From Acanthaster planci (lineage: Eukaryota; Echinodermata; Asteroidea; Valvatida; Acanthasteridae), in assembly GCF_001949145.1 (NCBI RefSeq), contig NW_019091555.1, positions 62,001 through 126,000 on the forward strand: a DNA stretch of 64,000 bases, read 5' to 3'. The translations under genes and the position numbers were made by a program. The stretch's first letter is position 1, and the number at the start of each line of letters is the position of its first letter. Positions 1 to 12,600 of the stretch are shown piece by piece. The notes below the pieces were generated by a model that saw only the letters and a program-made list of their open reading frames with translations, searched no databases and was not told the DNA's origin.

Positions 1-3000
1 ACATCTGTATCCAATTTGCCTCTCTCAAGTCATCCTCAATAGGGCACAGGATGCAAAGAATCCGCATGTATATTTTTCCTTGCTGTACCACTCCCCCGCT
101 AAACAACTCATCATGATCAGGCCGTGTCCACACACCAGTGAAGCCTCGCCATATTGATGTTCTTTCAGTGGATGGCATCCAGACTGCCCCGCTTGTTTAC
201 ACGATGGCTGTGACCCGTCTGGCTCCAGGGGTCCAGTCTGGGGGTCACGAATGTTGCCCCTGTGGTGTTTCAGGTGCCAAACGTTTCATGGCTGAATTCT
301 CACGTCTAGACACCAAGCTAATGAGTCAGCTGACAGACTTTTGCTGCAGTGGCCAGGCCAGACCCAAATTACAGGGAGAGGGGCATTTGTTTGGAATTAA
401 CTCATTAAAGATTTAAGCCCCCCATTTTCACTGGCACAAGCTGACAGAAACCCCCATAAGTCGCCCAAAACAAAAGTTATGTGGCACAGTGCCAAAATTA
501 TTGGGTAGGCATGTAATCATTTTGACAAGGCGCTTTACGTTATCCCTTCCCCCTCCCCTACCCATAGTTTATTGCACCGGAGCCATATCATTTTCAGCAG
601 GGAAAGAGTACGCTAACCTCACAGGCGAGAGTTTCTTCAGAATGCTGTGTTCTCCAAGTTCTGAATTTTGAATGTGAAAGGGAGCGATAAGAAAAAAATT
701 GAAGGGGAAGGGGGGGAAAAGCCTCAGCATGGCCCACTTTAAGGCCTCCATCTTTTTTTAGTTTTGGTCTAGTGCATTTGTGGGCAATCTGATACACGTT
801 TGTTCATCTTCATAAAAATTGGCTGCAGTTTTAGACACATTGTCGTGCTCGTAGGCAGCATTTTTTTTTTTTTGCGCAAGAAGATAAAGTAGCACGGGAT
901 GAAATATTCCTGTTTTTGCCATATTCATATGTTTGTAATAGCTGATTCAAAACTCGATTGCTTTTTTTTTCTCCTGCAAGGTGAAAGGCAATTATCTCTC
1001 AGATTGGCAGGGAGGGAAATGGCAAATTCTGCCAATTTCAGAATGTTAACTGTAACCATGCATGATTGCTTTCCATTCAGTACTAGTGACTCATTGCCTC
1101 CAAAGTGGCTACAAACACCAACATTCCCTTTTTTTCAACAATGGGGGAAGAAAAATCGGGGCCAGAGGTTTTGTGTTCGTTGGTCCGTTTGGCCAAAAAG
1201 TCAGACCAGAGGACTACCATACTAATAGAGCTACAAACCCATGAGACCACAAAGCCGCAGGCAAACAAGCAGGGTAAGAGAGACAACATCATTACCAGAC
1301 AAAAAAAAAGAGGCAGTTTGTGCCTTTTGGGGGGTTTCCACCAAGGCCATTTCTTTTTTCCACCACTGTTTCACCCTTTGGTCCCACTTTGTGAGCCAGA
1401 CAGTCCACATTGTTTCCTTGTCCATTTTGACGGACAGGTTGCTAATCATAGCCTTGGGGGGAACAGAAAAAAATATGTGTATATAAGTGTGCATAGTGCA
1501 TTGTCATCCCCAAACAAAAAGTGGACTGGTCATCAGAACAGGAGGCAGAAAAAAATTTCTTGGGGGGAAAGAAATAAAAGACAAGGACAAACAAATTTAC
1601 TTTCAAAAATATGCCTCCAGTCTGTAAGTACACATTTGCCAGAATTTTAGTGGAAGCTTCAGTGAGATCAAATGAAAGGCCTTGTGTTGTTGAGTTGGAG
1701 ATTTGGATTTCATTACGTTTTTAACATTTTTCGAGGTTTACCTTCACAGATATGATAGTATCACCCTGAAAAATAGATCTCATGTACAGTGTACATTTCT
1801 TCAATTTGTGGCATTGTTTCACAGTGGGTGAGACTGTTGTAACTCAGTACAAATGAACCCGGTTACCGTGGTTACACTCAGCCTAAGAGCCTCTTTTTTC
1901 ACTCATTCCCTGCCCTTTTGTTCCTGTTCTGCATTTCAAGATAGAGTCCTGCAAAACCACAAAGGTAGGTTTTCTTGGAAGTTTAGACTCATGAAGGCTT
2001 CTGTGGGAAAGGTGCCATTTCCTGCACTTGCAGTCACCAGCTGTGGAGGCTGCACAATTCCCATCATTCCTTTCAGCCGTAATGTTTCCCCAGTTTTTTA
2101 TTGGCATAAGAAAGCAAGGAGCTCATGTAACAGTTTTATTGGTCAGCATATTGATTCTCTCCAATTCAGTGTTCAGCCAGCCTATCTCTGGTGTCCTGTT
2201 CTTTTCCCAGCAGCAGGACGGAAATTAATTTGAGTATTGGATTTTTGATCAAGCTCATAACCGGTGTCCAGTCCCTGGAGTAGGTAGGGGCTTTTCCTTG
2301 CCTATTATTAAATTGCCCACTTCACTGTGTAATTGGTACAGCACAGTGAGTATGGTACCGATATACACCAAGTGCCCCCATGGTGTACTTTTCTTGAATT
2401 TTAAAAGGACAGCTCTTTCCCTGAATTAGCAGATTACATTAGCTGATAACATAGAGCAAGGACATGTAACTGTTTGCTCTGGCTATCTGTTTCTCTGTAA
2501 CCCGTAGTGGGGTTTTCAGAAGCAAAAGCAAAGAGTTTTTAGTTTGTTGACTGTCACATCTGGAGGCCATTGACCACCATCTCTCCTCTTGATTGGCTGC
2601 TGTCAGGGTTTCTGGCTCCACCCCTGCCGGATGACATCACAGGGCTAGTCTTTGTGTTTACGACTCCAGTGAGTCAGCTCACCCTGGTGGCATGTTCCAG
2701 TTGCATGTACTTTGCCACGCATGTGGGGGAACACAGCCCAGTCTCATGTGTGTGTACACAGTTTTGTCTATTTGAGCGATTAGAGAGGCTGTTTAGTTTT
2801 TGGCCTTTAGCTCTTCACTGGAGAATGCTACAGCAGTTGTTTCTGGGATAAGGTTCTTAGGAATTGAACTTCCTGCGAGAGACATCCTCCTGCATTGTTG
2901 GAAAAGGATGCTGGGTAATTGCTGAGGGCATTTCTGCATCAGGACTGTTCACGGCACACCCCTGTTTTGCCACGAGGAGGAGTGAAGCATGATATATGGG

Positions 3001-3407
3001 TGAATCTCCCACTGAGTAGGTCTGTGCATTATTTATCACCCTGCCAAAGCAGACCGGGCTCTCCTGGCACTTGGGGCACTGGCAGAATTCAATGTCATGT
3101 TAATAATATTCTTAGACTGGGGGTTGCCTCCCTGTCTCTGATTCATTGAGGAAGAAATAACCACGAGGTACACTGTACATGTACTCATTAGCATTGGGCC
3201 AGACCCCAGACAGTCCAGGGCTTTGTTGCACAATGCCTGATAATAATATTTACATTTTCCACCTCTGGTCTGCCGAAACAATCACCGATGCTGGTCCTGA
3301 GTGATATTCTTACAGTCGGTCTCCAAACAATAGGCTGTGGTGGAAGAGTTGAAGAGGATTTGGAGAGGGGGGAGGGAAACACAAGTTGAGAGAATCGACG
3401 CGGGGAT
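1..3407. other. Region upstream of the first ABL coding exon
   Basis: I recognise no gene here. The DNA has the CpG-poor, T-run-rich texture of the ABL introns, so it may already lie inside the transcription unit, upstream of a 5' UTR exon or alternative first exon. Short open frames occur on both strands but show no family motif. A polypyrimidine stretch and TTCTTACAG ending at 3315 could be a splice acceptor for an exon containing the ATG at 3408. No TATA box could be confidently assigned. Confidence 0.4.
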
Positions 3408-3699
3408 ATGGAATTACACGTAGAAACGATTCAGCAACCTGGCACCAAGATCATTCCGGGTTCGGCCATCCTCCCCATGAAGGGGGAGGGGAAGGCCAAG
3501 ACGTCACGGCTGGGCCAAGTCCTGCCGACCATCCTGCCGGAGGACGGCAGCAGGGTAGGTGGCGGCCTGCTGGATGTTGTGGTGCTGCGGGACAAGGCCA
3601 ACCGGACGCCTCGCAGGAACCGGGCGCTGGTGTGCGAGCGCTGCCGGCTGGAGCGGCTGGGCAGACAGCAACAGCAGCAGCAACGAGAACCCTGCAGAG
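3408..3699 (+). CDS. ABL1: ABL coding exon 1: N-terminal cap region
   Basis: The exon encodes residues 1-97 plus the first base of codon 98, and ends at a GTATGT donor. The start is Met-Glu-Leu-His, so the Gly needed for myristoylation is missing. Residues 9-36 (IQQPGTK, then ILPMKGEGK and SRLG) loosely resemble the human isoform-1b cap (QQPGK, then FIKGAGK and SSRHG); the match is weak and may be chance. The exon also carries a CERC pair of cysteines (76-79) and a run of six glutamines (87-92). The split codon joins exon 2 to give Glu98, and a Glu also sits at the same junction in human ABL1. The frame is closed upstream by TGA at 3387, so this is the first coding exon of its isoform. The transcript may begin further upstream; a TTCTTACAG acceptor-like site ends at 3315. 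Confidence 0.85.
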
Positions 3700-6600
3700 G
3701 TATGTTTGGCCATGATGCAAAAGTTAACGGCTACGGCTAGAAATAATACACATACGTATGGAAAGCCATTGGTTGGTGGCTGCAGCCCCTTTCCCTAGAT
3801 GGCTATGTGACCCTAAGCCTCAGCTAGTTAATTTGGAGTCGCAAGAGGAGGCAGTAACATGTACATGAATCACTGCTTGGTAGACAGTCTTGAGATGTGC
3901 AGAATATTGTACCTAGTCCTAGTTGAATGTAATAATTTGCCTTATCTGAAATATTTCAACTCGGATTCACTTTGTACTTGTGTTTTTTTTTTCACAAATA
4001 GCAGCGTTGTTTCCTTCTCAGTTCTTCACCTTGAGGTCATAGCTGTTGACGAATTAACTTTATACTCTTTAGATATTTATTAGGTGTGAAGCCCTTGCTA
4101 GGATATCAGTACATTTATGGAGTTGCATGTGCAAGTTAAGTCAGGCAAATCCCTTTTATTCCTCCCGGGATATACTAAATACTGGTACATGTACACGCAC
4201 CCGTAAAATCCCCTCCCAGTAATGGCATACAGCAACAGCCGCTTCCTATCAGCAACTGCTCTTTTTGTTCCGTTGGCTTTGATGAGTTTCACGACCACAG
4301 GCCACGTGTGAAATGAGTGCGATTTGGGTATTGTCAAGTTTTCTGCTTTGACTACCCACCAGCGGAGAGATGTTTGGGTTTGATTTGATTGCCCGCACGT
4401 GCTTTCAAGCTCCATCCAGTAATAAATTGTGTGCGCGAGTGGTGCTTCAATTCGTGCACCGCCCTACATAGACCGCAAACTAATTAAATCTGGACAGCCA
4501 TCCAGAAATGAATGCCCATGCCGTTTTCTTTGTCCAGATCAAGGAAATTGCTCATGATTAAATTCGCATGTTATTACTAACGGGAGCAAATGCACCACGT
4601 AAGATTACTGTACATGTACATGTTCACTCTGATGTATATGTATGTGTCATAGCGTTATTCTTACAATCATTGAACTGCAGTTATAACCAAAGATCGTATA
4701 GCGCTGCCTAGCGGCGCAAGATGGGGAAGTTCACCATGAATACGCGTAAAACGTTGTTATCACATGGGCGCCATTCTGGTTGGACTACGCCTGCGCAGTG
4801 CATGTTAATGCCCAGGCACAGGCGCCGTGACAGGCACGCACACACATTAACGTTCACACTCGAATGGCGCCCATGGTGATAACACCTTTATGGCCGAATT
4901 ACCCATCTTGCGTCGCTATGCGGCGCTATATAATCTTTGGTTATAACCCACCACAATGTGAAGTAAAGGACAAGTTAAAGAAAAAAAATGACTTTATTTT
5001 GAAAAACTCCATCAAAAAATGCTAAAATACCGCAAGAGGGAAGGTGTGAATGTACATGGACTTCGTTTAAGAGGTGACAAACTCCTTATTGTGCTGATGT
5101 CTACATGTTGTCATTGCCAATGTTGCCCAAGGTTTTTGAGAACTCCCAGTGAGAACATTTTTCTCACGTGATTTCTACAACATTAATGAAATTGTTAATT
5201 GAGGACAGGAAGCCACATTAATGTCTTCATCCCAAGCGCTGTCAAAGCCTGTTGGAGACATCCTCATCTAAACATTCAGGGCTTGGCAGACTGCCCTTAC
5301 CTGAGCCAATCAGATCAGTGTGCTCAGGCATAGACCTTAGGAGACATACATGTATTTATGGTTTACTCTGAAAAAGAAAACAACCACCGAAATAAAAAAA
5401 CAAAAACACAGACATCAAGGTTTTGCTTTAGTCACTGACACGTGTAGTGCACTTGTTATCCCTGTCATCCCGAGTGATGGTTACTTATCAATGGTAGAGC
5501 TTGTTGCTGGTTCCCGCTTTTTTCATGTAAGGGGTTATCTTTCCCTGATCTTACTAATCCATGCTGGTTTCGCACTGGAAGATGGGGACATCTCTCGGCA
5601 GCTGGTGGGCCCATTTATACATGTACACCATACTGCTTGTAAGTAGCTGTAGGACACACCTGCATGCTGTTAGTTAAAAAAAAATGAAATCACCGGATGG
5701 CTCTTCTAACCCAGGAGATCAGAAGTCTAAAAATAGTATGGGAGTTAAGAGTCTTGAACAAACACCCCTGTGGTTCAGTGCTTGAATGTTCTCAGCGAAG
5801 CTTACTCGTCCTGGTTTCTCTTGAGAGAAGGATCAGTTGAGTCACTGGGGTATTTTTTTTACCTGACAGTTTGCCGAAGTCAGACGCTGAATTTTGTGAA
5901 AACTGCCAGTTTTCCCATCAGTTTCAATCATATTTGCAGACTTGTCCATCTCAGTTCCCCCAAACTGTTTCTCCCTGTGGATTCCAGAGCTCAACATGCT
6001 TTTGAAGCTGCCTGACTTAAAAAAAAACTTACAACTTGTTTGCACCGAAATGTCATTTTTTTATTTTCCAACTTTCACGAACAGTTCCCATTGACGTTCG
6101 CTGTCGCAGTGGTGAAAACGTGTGCGCAAAGCTCAGTGCATTAAACGAAGCTGCTCTGGTTCCCGCTGCGCCGCGCCACGCCGCGCACAAGCGACAGAAA
6201 GTGTGATGGAAATGTAGCAACCAGAGCCAGTCTATTCATGTACTGTCCATTCCCGTCGATAACACTACATCAACCGTACACATATGTCGCATGCATCCCT
6301 AAAGCTGCAGGTCGAAAAAAACATTGATGTTGCAAGAGGTTTTCTGCAAGTTAATTCACAGAACTTGGTCTCTTATTTGTGTATGTATTTTCTGTGTTCA
6401 TAAGTTTAATTTGAGATTGTTTTGCTCATACTTGAAGCGAGCGTGTTTCAACAAATTCCTGCCACGCCACAAGATTTATCGCCTGCTGGTCTGGATGCAC
6501 CATGCACGCTTACCACGGGATACTCGGACATTTTTGGCTAGTTTGCCGTCATGGGGAATAGTGCCTGAGTAGCACTGTTTGAATTGCCCATAATTCTGGA

Positions 6601-9600
6601 GAATGTCGACTGTTGCAATTTTTACATAGATTAAGACAGGTGTTCATCATTTTTGAGATAGTTTTGGGAGCTGTCTTTCCCATTCATGCCATTCAGTCAG
6701 CACAAAAAATTGTCCCCAACCCAAAAATTTTCTGACCTAACGCCCGATTGTGTAATCGCAAGCACAACTATTTTTTGGGCCAAATAAAAGACTGCTTGCA
6801 TGCAGTAGGCCTAAGTTAAATAACCTTAATAATCGCGGATTTCAAGAAACCTTGGGCAAGTGTTGATCCAGTTCCGGCAAGCAAATTTATTGCATGGCCT
6901 GCCCAATCGGGCAAGCTAAAAACAAAAATTCGTCGCGGCCCGAGTCTGGTTGAGTGTCGGCCGGTGAACAGGTACGGTATGTGTGGGCTCCACAATGTAC
7001 AAGTTGCATTTTACTTCCTAGGCCTTGAACACGAATAAGTACGCTTAGTCTCCACATAATTTTGTGCTTGCGTTACATACATGTAAAATGGTGCAACCTC
7101 AAACCTGACAAACTGGATGCCTTGATGAGGGTTGCTGCTGCAGGCCCTCCAAGAAGTGTGTTTGATTTCTATCGGGCATTCAGACTGTGGTCTGGTGAAA
7201 AACCTTGTATTCTTGGTATCGGAATCATTCATATGGGCATGTATTCTTCACATGTACTTACCTTGGAAATAACTTACAGCAAAACGCGTGAAATATGAGA
7301 CGTACAGGTTGTAGTTATCAAATGATAGTCTGTCTATAATAATTGATCCTTTTTAAAAACAGTTCACACAAACTGAAAAGAATCAGAGCGAATATTGTGT
7401 TATTTGTCAAACAAATTGGCTACAAAAATACATGATGTTGGCTCGTAAATTTGTAGAATGACTATAAAATTGAACGTTTGGCTACAACTTTGGCTATTAA
7501 TTGAAGTTTTCCAGCTGGAACCCTGCATGTACATGTACACAATGTACATGTATGTATTTGAAAGTATCTTTTCCGTGTACCCGCTGTGGAACTCACTTGC
7601 ATCTTGTACAGTAGGTGTTGTTTAAAAGCCCTTTTATGCTCAAAAAAGAACCCAAAATCGCTTCATTCCAAAAGGTGAAATTTTAGTATCACAGACTTTT
7701 ATAAATTGTGGAAGGTATCCTATTCCTCCAGTGAACATGGCTGCTGCTCTCTGTCGTGAGAAACGAGTATGATGCAAGCACTTGAAGTGTATGTAATTTG
7801 GAGACAATGTGCAGGTTATACAAAATGGGTAAGCCTCTATTTCTTGCTGATATTTTTCCGGACCCACTGACATACATGTACGGTATGTTATCTGTATTTC
7901 ACCATTCAGAGGCGGATCAAGGGGGTGGGGAGTTGCAATCGCCCTGTTCAGCCGCGGACTAAATGAAACTACCAGTGAAAATGATGGAAAATGAGTAAGC
8001 CTTTAGACCCCCCCCCAAAAAATTTAAAAATTCCTGGATCAGGATTGCGTTGTCCATTTATCCATCTATAGTTAAACAATTACAATTTCTGGTGGATGCC
8101 CTTAGCAGGGCATCCCTTCAGTGTACTGTCATCATTTTCATTTGCTCATGATGAATAAAGAAGCACAGAAACAATCGCGCCTGTCATCAGTGCTATAAAT
8201 AATTCCAGAAAATTGATATTGATGTTGATTGAAAAGATCTCCACTGAAGTGTCGATATTGAGTTGGCGTGAGGCGATTGAGGTAAAGCTAAGGAGTCAGA
8301 GGACAGACATGATACATCTTCCCATTTACAAATCTGTGTTGTCGGCATACTTTGAAAAGTTTTCTTTTGTTTATATACCAGTTGATGCACTAGTCCTGTG
8401 GAAATTTGTGCACGTGCACCAATTTAAGTTGGCTATTTGCCCAAATTATTTGGATTTGAGCGCTGGCGGGTGAGCATGCAGACAGATGCCAGACTCGAAA
8501 CCCCTCAATTTACCGCAAGAGTAAACTCCAGCGACCTCAGACAACCTCAGAGGAGACAGGGACCTGACACCCTGGGAAGAGGCTCTGTGAATCCTTATCT
8601 GGATAGACCTAAACTTGCCTCTAGTTGTTTAAGTTGTCTCTCAAAAAGTTTAACAACCAATACAGTTTTCAAAAAAAAAAATTGCTTGGGATAATGTGAA
8701 TTTGTCACTTTCAAGGTATCCATTGAATAAATTTGTCTCATGTACTGGTAAGATTTAATTCGTTTTTATTTATCAGTGGAGTCAGTCCATTTTAGAAAGT
8801 ACATGTACATGGGCCTACAGGTGTGCATGTTTTCTCCTCATGCAAAAGTCTCAAAGCTCTGGTCTGAATAAACCCTACACCAGGCAACGACTATAAACTT
8901 TAGACTCTGTGCACTGCAGGGAGTCTTCACAGCCAGGCCTGGGGCATGTGCACTGAAATTCAAGTCTTTGTGGGTTTTTAAAAATAGCACATAATTGTGC
9001 TGGAGTATTGTTAGCTGGACCAGGTTGATAAGCAAGATTGAAAAGGAAACATCTTGTGATGAATCTTAGATAACACCAGGCTTCTCAAGTTACATAGAAC
9101 CCAAGGGAAGGGAACACTTCACTTTGAGAACTGACAGAGCCACTCTGGAAAATGAACAGAGAATTCCCAGTTTTAGATGAGGTGTTTTTATTTCAAAGCA
9201 AAGAGGGAAAGTTGATACAATATAATTCTTGTTGGCCATGTGGGCAGCTTTCGCAGCAGTGTGTGCAAAAAGACAACCAACGGGAGGGGAATTAAGCCCA
9301 GTCAGGACTGACCACATTTTTGTCAGTGGCTATGGCTGTGTGCTGTGGCACACTAATGGTATAAATCAGTCAGTTTGACTCAAAATGGACGTGGCTTGAG
9401 ATGAGCACAATGTGTAATAAAATAACATGCCACACATCACGGTGAAACTGAAAGCTGTATCTCTAATAAACCAAGAAACAACCAACCCAGATACAGCCTT
9501 ACTACCGGGGTAATTCTGTCCGACCAAATTCTCATGCCCTTTGATTTTGATTGATTTCACTTGTTTAAGGTTTGGAGAAGAAACAATTTCATTTTGGTGT

Positions 9601-12600
9601 GTCTGAGTAGCACCCCTGAAATGCTGATGATGAAACAAGCTAAACCTGGCTTTAGCTTTCTCGGTTGGCAGAGTCCTGGTTGTTGCACGCTGTTCCTATT
9701 AAAGCTAGCTGGTTTATTTAATTTATGTTCTTCAGAATCTATTGTAGTCGAAGTTGGCAGCAGTATTTTGCAAAAGGAAGGTGTCAGCACTTTTTAACTT
9801 CGTTACCAAAAGTGGGGAGCAAAGAAAGATACACAAACGAATTTAGCAATAAAATGGTTGGTCAGTTCCTGGCTCTGCACTTATTTGTTGACACATCGAC
9901 CACCGGGGGTCCTCATTCAATATTTGATTTTGTTTTCTCTGAGTCTGACATTGCCAGTAGAGTGGAACTAATTGGCACAATGCGCAAACCTGGGTGCACA
10001 ATAGCTCCCATCACAGAGCTCATCGAACAATACAGCCCAAGGTTCACTAACCTGTTGAAATCCCACTCAGGTTTTATTGCTAAACTTCGCCCCTGGTTTA
10101 CCAGACCATGGAGTTAGTATGGCCAGACAGTGTGAGAATTGGGACCACCCAGAACACTACCAGCTGGAGCAGCTAGCACCTCTCAAGCCAAAACAATGAA
10201 AGCCTTGGACTGACCTGTTTATGATCAAGGAAACTAATGGTTGGCCACTTTTTACCTGCCAGTTTTTTAGCCTCCTTTGATAGTGGTTAAGTGCTGAAGT
10301 CCAGTGGTTGTAGAGGGACGTATAAATCATTTGGGTATTTTTTTTATTTGATGGGGTTGGTATGCCTTTTGCTTTTTTTTTAATCACTGAATCCATTGGT
10401 CTTTGGTTTTTTTCCCTGAATTTAACCACAAAAATCCAACACTCTGCCTGTGCCACTTTTTTGGTACTTCAAAGTAGGACACCAAATCCCATTATTAAAT
10501 AGTAAGCACAATAGCAGGGCTGTGCAGACTTAAAGATATCGCATATTCTGTAGTCTGCCCATTCAACTTTAAACATGAAACTCTCTCACATCCTGCTTTC
10601 TAAAAAACAATAACTCTTTGTAACTTTACTCCAGCTTTCAGTTTTCCATATTTAAAACTGGATTCCTGCTTACCATATGTACTGGTATTAGTCATTTTGT
10701 TACACAGTCCTCACAGTGTAGGTCCTATATGTACAAATATTAACCAGCTTTCTCCTTGTAGCTGTGAGGCAAGAGAGTGTAGCATTCACCTGTATAAATA
10801 CCCCAGTATTATCTTCCAGCCTCGGTGGAGATGTGATCCTAGTCCTACAGTGTGCAGGTCCTTCTGCAGTTACACAGACCCTCTCATTTCCCCCCATGGG
10901 GCCATGTTTAAAAACTATTACCCCCAACGAGGACAAATTAGGCCCAATTGGACACCTGGTAAGGGGCCAGGCCCGGCTACTTGACCTTCCCAAATTACTG
11001 GAGAGTTGAGTTTAAATTTCTCCTAAGTTTTGTGACAACCTGGGGGTAACATCAGGTTGAAAGAGAGTCACTGGTACATGAAGTTGAGTACCTGAAAGAT
11101 AGTTTGAATGGTCTTTGATATTTGTTTTGCAGTGAAAACTGTTTGTGCGTATGCTTGTCAGATCTTTTCAAAACTGATAGTACCGTAATGCATTGGTAAG
11201 TACATGTAACCATGACCACATTATTTGCATATCGAAAGTTTTGAAAGGTCTAACAAGTTGAACAGCTCTAAATTCTTGTATAAAAAACTTATAGAACGGT
11301 AACCAAACTTATCTCATTCTGCAGTGCAGGTGGCAAGCATGTCATTTGTACCTTCTTTTTTTTTTCTCAAACTCAAGTTCGTTATAAAATTGTGTAATGG
11401 TTTCTTTTCACTTTTGACACCCCTTCCCTCAGACTGTCTGTCGCAATGTTTGCTACCGTCTTTGTCAGTGTCACTTCTCCAGCCTATGTGTCAAGATGGT
11501 ATGTGCGTCAGTCTCACACTGTCTCCGGACTTGGCTCGCATGTGGGGGGGGGCCGGGCACAGCATCTGCATGCAGCTGGAAATGAAATTGCCATGATTAA
11601 TTGAGCTTGGATTAATTTTCCTCCTTTTTTTTCCTTCTGTTTTTCTCCTGCTCTATCATGATATTGTGCATGTACATGTACAGGACAGGAGTGATGCCTG
11701 TACTTTTGCCTCACTTTCATCTGTTTTGCATGGCACATATTTTACACATGCATGTTGCAACTTGCATACAATGCTAATTCGTGGTTCATGTTTTGCTTGT
11801 TTCTTTTTGGAGGGGTTGTTTTGCTTTTTATTGGTCTGCTTGTTTTCTTGGCATTCTGTTGCTTTTGGCGAACTTGGTCATGTTGAAATGATATTGAGTT
11901 CTGGTAAGCCTTCCGTAGCTCGTACTTTTAATTTACACGTATATCAAATCAAAATTTAACCTCAACTGTAACCCAGACTTGACGTTTCCGGGCAAAACTG
12001 TGAGCAAATTGCTTCACTTACAGAACTTGTTAAATATGAGTGTGGGTGTGATTCAGAGCCACAGGATGTTTGCGCTCACGTGTAAACATAGCATCGCAGC
12101 TCCGTGATGCGGCCTGTTTCGCTCACGGAAACCTACATGTATGACGTAAAAGTAGATAAATGTCATGTCTAGGTTAAAGTTGACATGTCTGTATGTTGAT
12201 AGCCTGAACAGCACAAGTTCTGTATTCCTGTGTTTTGACGTAGTATTTGAGTATGAAACGGCACACGATTTAGCCTTTTGTGACGACAGTATTGTCTTTC
12301 AGACCTGAATCAAAACTGGGACACGTACGGTACACATACCTGTGAAGGCAGAGCTCACTCTAGGCAAAGACGGAGCACTAGCCAAACGCTGCGACATATA
12401 CGAGTACATAGTAATGTCCCATTCACACCTTTGATTTGTGTCCTTATATGGGCAAATAACCCCATTGTGTTTGCCATCGTTGATATTGGGTGGAGATATT
12501 TGCTGAATGACACATTATCACAGCGTTCTAAAAATAGACACCCTGAGCACAATAGTCAGTGGGTGTAGGTTGTTCCGCTGTCATCTCATTCAATCATGCA

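Noticed and set aside
1105-1650. 181-codon open frame near the window start
   Set aside because: The translation is low-complexity and dominated by A- and T-run codons, with no conserved motif.
3386-3715. A second frame (109 codons) through ABL exon 1
   Set aside because: It starts at TTG and cannot join exon 2 in frame. The 3408 frame continues correctly into the SH3 linker.
9725-10117. 130-codon open frame in ABL intron 1
   Set aside because: It begins at a non-ATG codon in context, has no recognisable domain or splice support, and lies in ordinary intronic DNA.
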